A stretch of DNA of 60,080 bases. It comes from Streptomyces sp. NRRL S-646 (GTDB lineage Bacteria > Actinomycetota > Actinomycetes > Streptomycetales > Streptomycetaceae). The notes below the pieces were generated by a model, which saw only the letters and a list, made by a program, of their open reading frames with translations, did not search any database and was not told where the DNA came from. The first letter of the stretch is position 1; the number at the start of each line of letters is the position of its first letter. The stretch is taken from NCBI RefSeq assembly GCF_000720765.1, contig NZ_JODC01000036.1, positions 1 through 60,080 on the forward strand, given 5' to 3'. The position numbers and the translations under genes were made by a program. Positions 8,698 through 18,293 of this stretch are shown here, piece after piece.

Positions 8698-10038
8698 TCA
8701 CGGAGCGGGGCGGGTGAGCTCGGTGACGCGGCCAAGGAAGTCGGCTGCGTCGGCATGGCGTTGGTGGGGCCGCAGGTGCTGGAGGGCTGCAGTCAGGCGC
8801 TCGTCGGCACGAGCGGATTTGAGGCTGGGGTAGGTGTCGAGGAAGGCGTGCCAGTGGGTGAGGGCGGCATCGAGGTGGCCGAGTCGTAGGTGGGTTTCGG
8901 CGAGGCGGGCGCGCGTGAGTGCGGCGGGCAGTTGTTCGGTGGGGGTGCGCAGGCGCAGGGAGGTGGTCAGCGCGGTGAGGGCGGCCGTGTGGTCGCCGAG
9001 GGTGGTGAGGGTCTGGGCGCGCTGGTAGTGCAGCGCGCCGGCCGGATAGCTGGTGAAGGGGCCGGGGGCGGTGTCGGTCTGGGTGTGGAGGCATTCGGCG
9101 CGGGCGAGGGCGGCCTGGGAGGCCTGGCGGTCGTGGTGGGCGTGGAGGACGGCGAGGTGGACGTGGGTGTAGGCGCGGACCGCGGGCGGGGCGTGGCGGG
9201 CGTGCCGGTCGGCTTGTTCGGCGAGGTTCAGGATGGCGGGGGTGTGGTGGCCGAGGTCGTGGGCGTGGGTGGCCATGGTGCGCAAGGTGATGGCGAGGGT
9301 GGTGTGGTCGTCGGCGTCGGTGGCGAGGCGGGCGGCGATCTGGTGGTAGTGCTCGGCCACGGCGTGGTGGCCGCTGTCGGCGCACATCGAGCCAAGCAGT
9401 AAGGCGAGTTGGGCGGTGGCAGCCAGCAGGCCGTCGTGCACTGGAGCGCGGGCTGGGCGGTGCAGGAGGGGTATGACCTCGTGGGCGAGGTAGGCGGCCA
9501 GGGCGGCGCGCATGCGCTGTCCGCCGTGCTGGTCGGCCGAGGTGGCGAACACCGGTGCCATGGCCCGTAGTTGTTCCACGTCGCTCTGTGTGGCGCGGCG
9601 GCCGGAGCGTTCCGGGCCCTGGGACATGGCCGGGATCCGGGTCTGGGCGGGCAGGGCGAGTGCGGTGGCCGTGAAGACGCCCGCGCCGAGCAGGGCGCGA
9701 CGGTGGGGGTCGAGTTCGGCGTGGGTGAGGTGGATGAGTTTGCGCATGGGGTCGGCCTCCCAGGCGGGATCCACGAGTTGGGCTGGGGCTCGGGTGAGGC
9801 CAGCTTCGTGGGCCGTGATGCGCCTGTCCAGGCGGCGGGAGAGGCATTCCAGGATCAGAGCGGGAAGCGGGGGCCGGGGCTGGGAGCCTTCCAGCCAGCG
9901 CCGCACGGTGGTGGGATGGACGATCAATGTCAGGCCCTGCTCGGCAGCGACGCCCCGGAGTGCGGCGGCGAACTGGGCAGGTCCCCAGTCGGCCGCCTCC
10001 AGTAAGAGCGTGAGCCGGGTGTTGGGGGTGCGTGGCAT
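8698..10038 (-). CDS. TPR-containing transcriptional regulator (NsdA-like)
   Basis: The protein has 446 residues. The N-terminus (residues 1-75) contains a Cro/C1-like DNA-binding region (TVRRWLEGSQPRPPLPALI). A variable segment follows, then tetratricopeptide-type helices from about residue 170 to the end (AEHYHQIAARLATDADDHTT, HLGHLDAALTHWHAFLD-like). The layout, HTH plus TPR without an ATPase, is that of NsdA-like Streptomyces regulators, some of which repress antibiotic production. The start at 10038 is preceded by GGGAGGCAGGC. The gene points away from the PKS cluster that starts about 1.1 kb to the right; whether it controls that cluster cannot be seen. Confidence 0.6.
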   Translation of the reverse strand: MPRTPNTRLTLLLEAADWGPAQFAAALRGVAAEQGLTLIVHPTTVRRWLEGSQPRPPLPALILECLSRRLDRRITAHEAGLTRAPAQLVDPAWEADPMRKLIHLTHAELDPHRRALLGAGVFTATALALPAQTRIPAMSQGPERSGRRATQSDVEQLRAMAPVFATSADQHGGQRMRAALAAYLAHEVIPLLHRPARAPVHDGLLAATAQLALLLGSMCADSGHHAVAEHYHQIAARLATDADDHTTLAITLRTMATHAHDLGHHTPAILNLAEQADRHARHAPPAVRAYTHVHLAVLHAHHDRQASQAALARAECLHTQTDTAPGPFTSYPAGALHYQRAQTLTTLGDHTAALTALTTSLRLRTPTEQLPAALTRARLAETHLRLGHLDAALTHWHAFLDTYPSLKSARADERLTAALQHLRPHQRHADAADFLGRVTELTRPAP

Positions 10039-10566
10039 GCCTGCCTCCCGGGCGGGCGAGCGCGTGGCGCTCTTGCCGGTATCTGAAGCCGAGGCGGGTT
10101 CTGCAGCCGTGCGCCATCGCAGCGGTCGCCGGTGCGCTTTGCACACGTCCGGGGACAACCCACGTATTGGTCATATGCCCCGGGACGCGTGGGGCGATCG
10201 CACTAACGCACCTTCACCAAGTCGTAAGCGGTGCGCGATCTCTACCCGCTCCGGTCGCGGGCCGGGTCGGTCGAAACGGCGCCGGCTCGCTTCGCGTCGG
10301 TGTGCGCCGATGCGCACCGTCCTGACACCGGCCTTCGCTCCGTGCCCGAAGGAGAGGACGGCGTTGAGCTTCGCACGGCAGGGCAAAGGCTACCGAAAGC
10401 CCTCCCGACAGTGACGGCTTCGGCACTTAAGAAAGGATCTTGCACGGCGGGTTTCCCTTCCGCTCGCACGCCTCGTTCGCGGATGCGTTCGCTGGGCGCG
10501 CTACGGCAGTGAAGCGAAGCGATCCGGGGGGAAGCAAGCGTGTGCGACGGGCATATGCGAGACGTC
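10039..10566. other. intergenic, no gene recognised
   Basis: About 530 bp upstream of the TPR regulator and of the duplicated regulatory block. It must contain the minus-strand promoter of the regulator. I see no gene here. Confidence 0.35.
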
Positions 10567-10968
10567 GGTTCCCACCCCCCGTGTCCCGCGCACACCCCCG
10601 GTGAAGCCACGCACACGGGCCGACGAACGACCCCTGTTGGAGGAATTCCAGGGCACCAGCAGTGCCCGCTGCTGCGGTCCGGGCATGCGCCGGCCCTGCG
10701 ATCACCCCACCGGCACCGGGAGCAACGCGGCATGCGGCTCGCCGGACGCACCGTGCGGGTGTGAGGTTCCGTGTCCGCGTTTCACAAATTCACCAGGTTG
10801 CGAGTTGTGCGACTCGTCTACGGCTTTCATGCCTGGCTCGGCAATACGGGACCGTGCTGAACTGGCATGGCTGCGGCGTGTTGGCGTGAGTTCAGCCCAA
10901 CAGCGGCTTGTTTCGCTGTGCCCGTGACATAACACTCCCCCGCTCCATCAGGCGGAAGGACCAGCCGA
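10567..10968 (+). repeat. duplicated upstream regulatory block, copy 1 (before PKS cluster)
   Basis: These 402 bp are clearly homologous, with scattered substitutions and small indels, to 22363-22768, which ends at the dxs start. Shared landmarks in the same order include CACCGGCACCGGGAGCA, CGCGTTTCACAAATTCA, CGGCGTGTTGGCGTGA and CTCCATCAGGCGGAAGGA directly before an ATG. The block contains no gene and most likely carries promoter and control sites. In both places it precedes a biosynthetic operon on the plus strand. Confidence 0.7.
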
Positions 10969-11115
10969 ATGGCGGACTTGTCGGCCGCACCGGTTCAGGA
11001 AGACGTCACGACCGGCTCCCGGATCCAGCACGGCTCCAAGATCTGTGGCGCCGGAGCAGTCGACTCGCGGCCGGGCTGCGGTCGTGAGGAGGTCGAGGCC
11101 ATCGGGGTAGCTCCT
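10969..11115 (+). pseudogene. decayed 5' end of a second dxs gene
   Basis: After the duplicated block the same ribosome binding site and ATGGCG start follow, as for dxs at 22769. Similarity to the dxs 5' end continues with many changes: CTCCCGGATCC against TTCCCGGATCC, then GGCTGCGGTCGT in both. The reading frame (MADLSAAPVQEDV...) stays open for 69 codons but no longer resembles Dxs protein. The homology fades before the AT-ACP gene at 11194. It is a relict and is probably not a functional gene. Confidence 0.5.
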
Positions 11116-11193
11116 CACGGGATGGTCGCTTCCCCGGCTGCGCGTCGCACGAACCTGAACCGCACAGTTGTCCCGTGACAAGGAGTAAGTAGC

Positions 11194-12525
11194 GTGCCTC
11201 GTCGTACCGCTTTCCTTTTCCCCGGTCTCGGAGCGTACTCGCCCGGAATGCTCGCCCAGGCGCGGCAGGACCACACCCAGGTGACCGAGACTCTTGACGC
11301 GATCGACCGCCTCTCCGCCGAGCACGGGGTGCCGCCGGTCTCCGACGTGCTGTTCGGCGCGGTGCCGCCGGCCATCGACGAGATGATGGACCGCCCCGCA
11401 GAACTGCTCCAGATGGCCATATTCGGCGCCTCGGTGGCCACGCACCGGCTTCTCGTGGACGCAGGAGTCCGGCCCTACGCTCTCGTGGGTCACAGTTTCG
11501 GAGAGATCGCAGCGCTCGTCTGTTCTGGCGCTTTCACACTTGAGGACGGTGTGCGCCTGGTCTGTGCCCGTGCCGAGGCTCTCCAGGAGTGGGAAGGCCG
11601 GGGAGCGATGGCCGCTGTCGGGGCCGATGAGGAGCTCGTAGGGCATCTCATCGGTGCCCTCGACGAGCCGGATCTGGTCATCGGATGCGTCAACGGCCCG
11701 CGCCAGACGGTCATCAGCGGACCGGTCGACGCGATCGAGCGGGCGGGGAAGGCAGCGGCAGCACTCGATCTGTTCTTCACCCGGCTGTATCTTCCCTATG
11801 CCTCGCACCATCCTTCGATGCGGGGTGCCGTGACCCGGTTCATCATGCTGACCGAGGGCATCGGACAGCGACCGATGGACCACCCGGTGATCTCCCCGAT
11901 CCACGGCCGGCGTTACGCCGACGGCGACGATCTCCTGCGGTTGCTCGGCGAGTGCCTGGTATTGCCGGTGCGCTTCACCGACACGGTGCGTCAGTTACAC
12001 GCGCGCGGTGTCACAGGGTACGTCGAGACCGGTGCGCTCAAGGCACTGACCCGGTGCGCGGAACTGACGGTGCCCGGCATCACCACGTATGCGCCGCTGC
12101 TCGATCCGGAACGGGAGAGCGAGGCGCTGCGGTCAGTCATCACGGACTGCGGAGACTCCGCTTGGGCGCCCCCGCCTCCCAGCACGCCGGAGGCTGCGCC
12201 GGCGCCGACCGACGAGGGCGACGAACACGAGCCTGCCCCGGGCATCCCGGAGCCGGCGTCAGCGGACCGTGAGGCCGTACTCGGCCGACTGCGCGATCTG
12301 TACGGGCAGGCTCTGGAGTACCCGCCGGAGATTCTGACCGCGGACGCGCGCCTGGAAGCTGAGCTCGGTGTGGACTCGCTCAAGCAGACCGCGCTGCTTG
12401 TCCGGGTCGCCGAGGAGTTCAAGCTGGCGGAGGGTTCTCGCGGACTGCGCATTCTCGAGCTGAACTCGCTCGGCGCCATAGCGGACCATGTGATCGCCCA
12501 CGCAGACGGGCAGGCGGTTCGGTGA
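11194..12525 (+). CDS. acyltransferase-acyl carrier protein didomain (AT-ACP)
   Basis: The protein has 443 residues. Residues 1-300 form a malonyl-type acyltransferase: FLFPGLGAYSPGM at the start, catalytic Ser101 in GHSFGE, and a YASHHPSMRG segment around the catalytic His. A Pro/Ala/Glu linker follows (about 320-360). Residues 365-440 form an acyl carrier protein with phosphopantetheine attachment Ser395 in LGVDSLKQ. It would load extender units onto its own carrier domain for the neighbouring megasynthase, which lacks AT and ACP. The GTG start at 11194 follows AAGGAG. An in-frame TTA codon at 11995 suggests bldA control. The stop overlaps the next start (GTGA), so the two genes are coupled. 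Confidence 0.8.
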   Translation: MPRRTAFLFPGLGAYSPGMLAQARQDHTQVTETLDAIDRLSAEHGVPPVSDVLFGAVPPAIDEMMDRPAELLQMAIFGASVATHRLLVDAGVRPYALVGHSFGEIAALVCSGAFTLEDGVRLVCARAEALQEWEGRGAMAAVGADEELVGHLIGALDEPDLVIGCVNGPRQTVISGPVDAIERAGKAAAALDLFFTRLYLPYASHHPSMRGAVTRFIMLTEGIGQRPMDHPVISPIHGRRYADGDDLLRLLGECLVLPVRFTDTVRQLHARGVTGYVETGALKALTRCAELTVPGITTYAPLLDPERESEALRSVITDCGDSAWAPPPPSTPEAAPAPTDEGDEHEPAPGIPEPASADREAVLGRLRDLYGQALEYPPEILTADARLEAELGVDSLKQTALLVRVAEEFKLAEGSRGLRILELNSLGAIADHVIAHADGQAVR

Positions 12526-15500
12526 AGACCGGCCACGGTCCGGGGGACCTCACTGGGAAGGTCGTGCTGGTCACAGGTGGGGCGCGGGGCGTGGGGGAGG
12601 CGATCAGCCGCGCGTTTGCCGCCCGGGGCGCCCACGTCGTCGTCAACTACTTCCATTCGCGGCAAGAGGCGCCCGCGCTGCTGGAGAGCATCCTCGCCGC
12701 TGGCGGCTCGGCTGAGTTGCTCCGTGCCTCTGTCGCCGTCCGGGCGCAGGTGGAGGACATGTTCAACCAGGTCAGGGCACGACATGGCGGCCTGGACATT
12801 CTCGTCAACAACGCGGGGGCCGGGGCTCTGGGGTCTGTCGATGAGATCGACGACCGCTACTGGGAACGAGCCTGGACCGCCGATCTGCGAGGCAGCCTGT
12901 GGTGCGCGCAGCAGGCAGCCCGGCTGATGGACTCCCGGGGCGGTGGGGCGATCGTCAACGTCTCCTCCATCGGCGGTGGTTCGCTCGTGATGCACGGCTT
13001 CAGTGCCTGCGGTACGGCCAAGGCGGCCGTGGAGGCTCTGACCCGCTATCTGGCGGTGGAGTACGCGTCGCGCGGCATCCGGGTCAACACCGCGACGTGC
13101 GGGGTGCTAGAGAGCCCCGTCGTGGACGGTTTCCCCGAGGCGGAGCGGTTCAAGGACCGAGTCCGGGAGGCGACACCGCTCGGCGAGCGGCTCGGGCGGG
13201 CGGAGGAGGTGGCGGAGGTGGTCGCCTTCCTCGCCTCACCGGCGGCCTCGTGGGTCACTGGACAGAATCTCCTCGCCGACGGCGGCCTGTCGCTGGGCGC
13301 GATGCTGTTGGCTCCTGGGCCGGACAAGGGGACCGGCGCGCAAACGGGGACCGGCGCGGCCCGGACCGCCGCACCCTCCATCCAGGCCGCGCCTGCCGCC
13401 GGTTCAGCAGTTCCACACGGAGAAGCGGACCACGCCCGCCAGTCGGAGCGGGCCCCTCACCCAGCCTTGGGCCTCCCAGGGACGGAGGCAGAGGACGCGG
13501 CTCCCGCCGCTGAACCGCTTCCCGCACCCGCGTCGGCCCCGGCCAAGGCCCCGGCCCCCACTCCGGATCCCGGCCCCGCCCCTGGCATCGAGCCGGACGC
13601 CGAAGCCGTCATCGCCATCGTCGGCATGGCAGCCGTTGTCCCGGGCGCGAACTCACCCGACGAACTGCGCCGGGTACTGGACGGTGAGCACCATACGTTC
13701 GGCCGGCCCGGCCGATTCGACGCCGACGCGTTCTACTCGCCCGACCCTGCGGCCGAGGACCGGTCCTACACTCGCGAATCCGGTTTCATCACCGGTTTCG
13801 TCCCACACCCAGCCCTGCAGGCCGAGCTCGAACGCGACACCTTGCCGAGCCGCGAGGACACCACTCTCTGGCTGCGGCACGGGCTGCACACGGCGTTGGA
13901 CGGAGTGGCCCGCTCTCCGGCCGACCGCTACTTCGCCGCGTTCGGGTTCACCGCCGACGGCAGCCAGGAACTGGAGGAGCACCTGGTGCGCTCCGGCTAT
14001 CAACGGCTGTTGGCGGACGCGGCGGCGGAAGGCGACAGCGGCACGCTGCGGGCCGCCCTGGCGGATCACTACGGTCGGGGCGGAACGCCGGCGGCCGAGT
14101 GCCTGCCGCACCGCATCGGCCGTAACGCCGTCTCCGGAATCCTCCCCGACGCCACCGAAATGGTCATGGTGGACACCGCCTGCTCCTCCTCGCTCTACAG
14201 CATCGATCTGGCCGTCAAGGCGCTGCGCGAAGGGGCATGCTCGATCGCGGTGAGCGGCGGGGCCTTCGGCTACACGGCACGCAACGTCGTGCTGTTCTCC
14301 AAACTCAGCGGACTCTCCCGGTCCGGTGACGTCAGGTCGTTCGACCGCAACGCCAGTGGTGTCCTGTTCTCCGACGGCGCCGGGGTACTCGTCCTCAAAC
14401 GCCTGGATCGGGCCCAGGCCGACGGCGACCGGATCCTCGGAGTCGTCGATGGCATCGGGCTCTCGTGCGACGGCAAGGGGAAGGCCATCTACGCGCCCAA
14501 CCAGGCGGGCCAGGAGATCGCGCTGCGCCGCGCGTACGCCGACAGCCCGTCGGGACCGGAGTCCGTCTCCTGGGTGATCGCGCACGCCACCGGCACCCAA
14601 GCCGGTGACAGCACCGAACTCGCCGGCCTGCACCGAGTCGCCGGGCAGGGACCGCCCGCCCTGCTCTCGTCGAACAAGGCGATCGTCGGCCACGCCGGCT
14701 GGGCCGCGGGTGCCGTCTCGGTGGTCCAGGCCCTGACCGGACTCGCCCACGGCACCGTCAGCGCCCAGCGCTATCTGCGCGAACCCCTGCCCATCCTGGA
14801 CGGCAGCCGGTTCACCCCGCCGACGCGGCCCACCGCGCTGCCAGGCGCCCAGCCGCACACCGTCGCGGTCAACGCCTTCGGTTTCGGCGGCACCAACGCC
14901 CATCTCGTCATCGGTCAGAAGGCCACGGGCCGCCGCTCGCGCGCAGCGCTGCACACCGACCGCACGGTGGTCGTGGGAACGTCGTACGACCTGCCGGGCG
15001 ATGCGGACTCCGGAGCCGTCACAGCCTGGCTGCGCGGGACAGGGCCCGCCCCGGAAGGCGGCTTCGGTGACGACTACCCGTTGCCGAGGTTCGCCGAGGT
15101 GCCGATTCCTCCGCCGACGCTGCGCAACATGGACCGCACCCAGATCATGCTGCTGCGCGCCTATCACCGACTGCCCGACCCCGTACGCCAGGTCTGCAAC
15201 CGACTTCACGACACAACCGGCGTGATCGCGGGACACATGGGGCCGACCCGGCAAGCGATTCACTACGCGCTGCGCTGCTATCTGGGCGACCTGGAGAACA
15301 CGATCGGCTCAGGCCCCGAATTCACACAAATATCCAAAAAGGCAAGGGAGTTGGTGCCACCCAGCACCGAGGACTCCTTCCCCGGCATCATGCCCAACAT
15401 CATCTCGGCCCGGCTGGCGGCGCTGTGCGACTTCCACGGGCTGAGTACGACGATCGACACCGGCCCCGACGCGGCATCCGACGCACTGCGGACCGCCGAG

Positions 15501-18257
15501 CGCCATCTGCGGCACGGCAGTCTCGATCTCGCGGTGGTGGCCGGGGTCAACGGCAACTCCACCCCCGAACTCGTCGAAGCCCTGGCCACCTCCGCCCAAC
15601 TGACCGAGGGCGCCTTTCTGCTCGTCCTTGCCCGCGAGTCCACCGCCCGCGAACACGGTCTGCCGATCCTGACCAAGCTGCGCACGACGACCGGCAGGCC
15701 CGACCCGTCGACCCGTCCGTCCTGCCGTGTGCCCCTCGCCGACTCCGGCCGTAGTTATCTGGGCGCGGACGCCATGACCGCCGTCTTCGCGCACCTCGCC
15801 GCCCCGCCCGGGCGGACGACGATCGGCAGCGCAGCTGACTGGGGCACGCAGCTCCATCTCGACAGCACCGACTCCGCCATGCCTGAGCCCTCCACTCCGG
15901 CGCTCGAACACTCACGGCCCGAGGACCCGGTGGCCGAACCTCCGCCGGTGTGGCGGATGGCCCGCCGGCTCGCCCCTGCGGCACCTCGCTCCGTGCGCGA
16001 GGCGCTTGCGGCAGTGCCGACGGACAGCATTCTTCTGGTGCCCGACCGTGGCCTTCTCGACGGGGTTCCCCTCCCCGGCACCACCACAGTCGTTCAGGCT
16101 CCGCCTCCGTCCGCGCCGGGAACGCCGCTCCCCGCCCCCGCCTCGCTCGCGGCCCTCCTGCCCACGGGGGAGCGCGGCCACGTCCGGGTGGTCGCGGACC
16201 TGGCCGCCACCCGCACCTCGCCGGACGACCTGACCGCGGTGCACCGGCTGCGCATCTTGCACGACCTGGCCTTCCTCGCCGCGCAGCGATGGCATGGCGG
16301 CACAGGCGACTCGTACGGGATCCTGCTGCTCGATGCCGTACGGGAAGGTGTGGTTCATCCGTCCGCGGGACCGTTCACGGGCTTGGTCAAGAGCCTGGCC
16401 CGGGAGGCACCAGACGCGGCGGCCTTCGCGGTCCTGACCGACGAGCGGGACACGAAGCGGGGGCTGGCACTTCTTTCCGAGGAGTCCGGCCGTCACCAGG
16501 ATCTCTCGGTGTCCGTCCACCTCGGAGGCGAACGCCACGCCTACACGCTGGGCTTCGCCGAACCCCGAGCGGCCTTACGGCCCTCTCTGGGCAGGGACAG
16601 CGTCGTGGTGGCTGTCGGCGGAGGCCGGGGCATCACCGCGGAGCTGCTGACAGCCCTGGCCGGTGAGATCGGCGGCCCACGGACCTATGTGCTGGGCCGA
16701 ACACCACCTTCCCCGACTGCCACCGTGGTCTCCCGTGCCGACTTCCTCGCCGCCGAGCGCACCCGCCGTCCGGAGGCCGGCCTGGCCGAACTCATCACCG
16801 AACACCATCGCTTGAGGGCGGCCGCCGAGACCCGGCGCACCGTCCAGCGCCTCGCTGCGCTCTGCGGAGGCGACCGGGTCACCCACCTCGCCTGCGATGT
16901 GACGGATCCGGCGGCCGTGCAGGCCGCGATGGACAGCGTCCACCGCGCGCATGATCGGATCGACCTGCTGATCAACGCCTCCGGGGTGCACCAGGGCGGC
17001 CTAGTACGCACCGCCTCGCTCGAACGGGTCCGCCGGGTCCGCGACACCAAGATCCTCGGCTATCTCAACCTCCACCGTGCTCTCGTGGGCCGCCCTCCCA
17101 CGAGGTGGCACAACATCGGCTCGCTGCTTGCGGTACTCGGCTGGCCCGGTGAGGCGGACTACTGCTCCGGCAACGAGCTCCTCAACTGCACGTCCCGCTG
17201 GGCCCGTTCGTTCTCCGGCGTGGCCGAGACCACTCTGGCGATGGCGCTGTGGGACGAGTCCGGTTTCGCCGCCGAGCCGGTGATGCGCGATCTGCTGCGT
17301 CGCCAGGCAGCCCTGTCGGGGGTCTCCGATCACGACGGTGTCCGGCTCTACCTCGACGAACTGGCCTCCCACGACCCCGACGCCGAGGTCGTCTACCTCG
17401 GCAAGCCGGAATACGCGCTGGTCGTCCCGTCGGCGCTGCGGAAAACGGCCGATGGTTCTCTGTCCTTCCGCCCTGATGTATCCGGCGACGACGGCCATCT
17501 GCGCCACCACCTCCTGCACGGCGAACCCGTCGCCCCCGCCGCTTTGATCGCCGCGCTCGCCTGCGAGGCCGTACGCGCCGCGAACACCGGACGAGTGGTC
17601 ACCGCCCTGCGCGACCTGGCGTTCCGGCTGCCGTTACGAGCCGAACCGCCGACCGGCCATCAGTTACGGGCTGGCACCGACGGCACCGTACGCATCGTCA
17701 GCGCGCTGCGGCCTCCGGGAGGCCAAGCTGTCGTAGGCGAGCGGCTTCACGCCACACTCACGGCCGAGCTCGCGAACCGGCAGCCCCCTGCTCCGTCGGC
17801 CGTGCCCCCCGGGCCGGACGGGGGACTTCCCGTCGTACCCCCTTGGTACCGAGAAGGAGGCGGACCGCTGTTTCTGAGCGGTCCCTACGCGTCGCTCGAC
17901 CAGGTACGCGTCATCGGGCGACAGGCCACGGCCCGTTTCGCTCCCCGGCTCGATACGTGGGAGGCGAGCTTCTCGCGACCCGGGCTCCCGGTGCTCCTTC
18001 TGGACGCGGCCATCCAGCTCCTCTTCCTTCTTCAGGAAGTCGACCCCGGCGCGCCGACGCCGCACACCGTGAGCGCCGCGCCGGTCGGCATCGATCGGGT
18101 CGAGCTGTTCACGGACCGCCCAGACGCCGCACTGCTCGCTGCGCACGGCGACGCGATCTCTCTGGTGGCTGACGCCGAATCCGCATCGGCCGACGCGCTC
18201 GCGCCGGACGGCACTGTCCTACTGCGCGTCACCGAACTGACCGTACGCCCCGCCTGA
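12522..18257 (+). CDS. PUFA-synthase-like megasynthase: SDR-KS-CLF-KR-DH
   Basis: The protein has 1911 residues. Residues 5-270 form an SDR reductase resembling FabL/FabG-type enzymes (VVLVTGGARGVGEAISRAFA, LVNNAG). An Ala/Pro linker reaches about 365. Residues 366-800 form an active ketosynthase with Cys554 (DTACSSS), His688 (HATGT) and His724 (NKAIVGHAGW). Residues about 805-1150 form a second KS-like domain in which the DTACSS motif reads DTGPDAAS, so the Cys is lost, as in chain-length factors. A ketoreductase follows at about 1350-1640 (VAVGGGRGITAELLTALA, then YCSGN). A hot-dog dehydratase-like end has LHGEPVAPAALIAALACE. The KS-CLF-KR-DH order recalls PfaA/PfaC and enediyne-type iterative synthases. 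The N-terminal SDR fusion is unusual. In-frame TTA codons lie at 16575, 17634 and 17664. No thioesterase or phosphopantetheinyl transferase is nearby. Confidence 0.75.
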   Translation: MKTGHGPGDLTGKVVLVTGGARGVGEAISRAFAARGAHVVVNYFHSRQEAPALLESILAAGGSAELLRASVAVRAQVEDMFNQVRARHGGLDILVNNAGAGALGSVDEIDDRYWERAWTADLRGSLWCAQQAARLMDSRGGGAIVNVSSIGGGSLVMHGFSACGTAKAAVEALTRYLAVEYASRGIRVNTATCGVLESPVVDGFPEAERFKDRVREATPLGERLGRAEEVAEVVAFLASPAASWVTGQNLLADGGLSLGAMLLAPGPDKGTGAQTGTGAARTAAPSIQAAPAAGSAVPHGEADHARQSERAPHPALGLPGTEAEDAAPAAEPLPAPASAPAKAPAPTPDPGPAPGIEPDAEAVIAIVGMAAVVPGANSPDELRRVLDGEHHTFGRPGRFDADAFYSPDPAAEDRSYTRESGFITGFVPHPALQAELERDTLPSREDTTLWLRHGLHTALDGVARSPADRYFAAFGFTADGSQELEEHLVRSGYQRLLADAAAEGDSGTLRAALADHYGRGGTPAAECLPHRIGRNAVSGILPDATEMVMVDTACSSSLYSIDLAVKALREGACSIAVSGGAFGYTARNVVLFSKLSGLSRSGDVRSFDRNASGVLFSDGAGVLVLKRLDRAQADGDRILGVVDGIGLSCDGKGKAIYAPNQAGQEIALRRAYADSPSGPESVSWVIAHATGTQAGDSTELAGLHRVAGQGPPALLSSNKAIVGHAGWAAGAVSVVQALTGLAHGTVSAQRYLREPLPILDGSRFTPPTRPTALPGAQPHTVAVNAFGFGGTNAHLVIGQKATGRRSRAALHTDRTVVVGTSYDLPGDADSGAVTAWLRGTGPAPEGGFGDDYPLPRFAEVPIPPPTLRNMDRTQIMLLRAYHRLPDPVRQVCNRLHDTTGVIAGHMGPTRQAIHYALRCYLGDLENTIGSGPEFTQISKKARELVPPSTEDSFPGIMPNIISARLAALCDFHGLSTTIDTGPDAASDALRTAERHLRHGSLDLAVVAGVNGNSTPELVEALATSAQLTEGAFLLVLARESTAREHGLPILTKLRTTTGRPDPSTRPSCRVPLADSGRSYLGADAMTAVFAHLAAPPGRTTIGSAADWGTQLHLDSTDSAMPEPSTPALEHSRPEDPVAEPPPVWRMARRLAPAAPRSVREALAAVPTDSILLVPDRGLLDGVPLPGTTTVVQAPPPSAPGTPLPAPASLAALLPTGERGHVRVVADLAATRTSPDDLTAVHRLRILHDLAFLAAQRWHGGTGDSYGILLLDAVREGVVHPSAGPFTGLVKSLAREAPDAAAFAVLTDERDTKRGLALLSEESGRHQDLSVSVHLGGERHAYTLGFAEPRAALRPSLGRDSVVVAVGGGRGITAELLTALAGEIGGPRTYVLGRTPPSPTATVVSRADFLAAERTRRPEAGLAELITEHHRLRAAAETRRTVQRLAALCGGDRVTHLACDVTDPAAVQAAMDSVHRAHDRIDLLINASGVHQGGLVRTASLERVRRVRDTKILGYLNLHRALVGRPPTRWHNIGSLLAVLGWPGEADYCSGNELLNCTSRWARSFSGVAETTLAMALWDESGFAAEPVMRDLLRRQAALSGVSDHDGVRLYLDELASHDPDAEVVYLGKPEYALVVPSALRKTADGSLSFRPDVSGDDGHLRHHLLHGEPVAPAALIAALACEAVRAANTGRVVTALRDLAFRLPLRAEPPTGHQLRAGTDGTVRIVSALRPPGGQAVVGERLHATLTAELANRQPPAPSAVPPGPDGGLPVVPPWYREGGGPLFLSGPYASLDQVRVIGRQATARFAPRLDTWEASFSRPGLPVLLLDAAIQLLFLLQEVDPGAPTPHTVSAAPVGIDRVELFTDRPDAALLAAHGDAISLVADAESASADALAPDGTVLLRVTELTVRPA

Positions 18258-18293
18258 TCCCCAACCGTACCTGCCCACAAGGAGATTGCCGAG

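Noticed and set aside
11194..18257. Enediyne polyketide synthase
   Set aside because: AT/ACP are in a separate gene, there is no phosphopantetheinyl transferase domain, no TE or enediyne companion genes, and a Cys-less KS-like domain is present.
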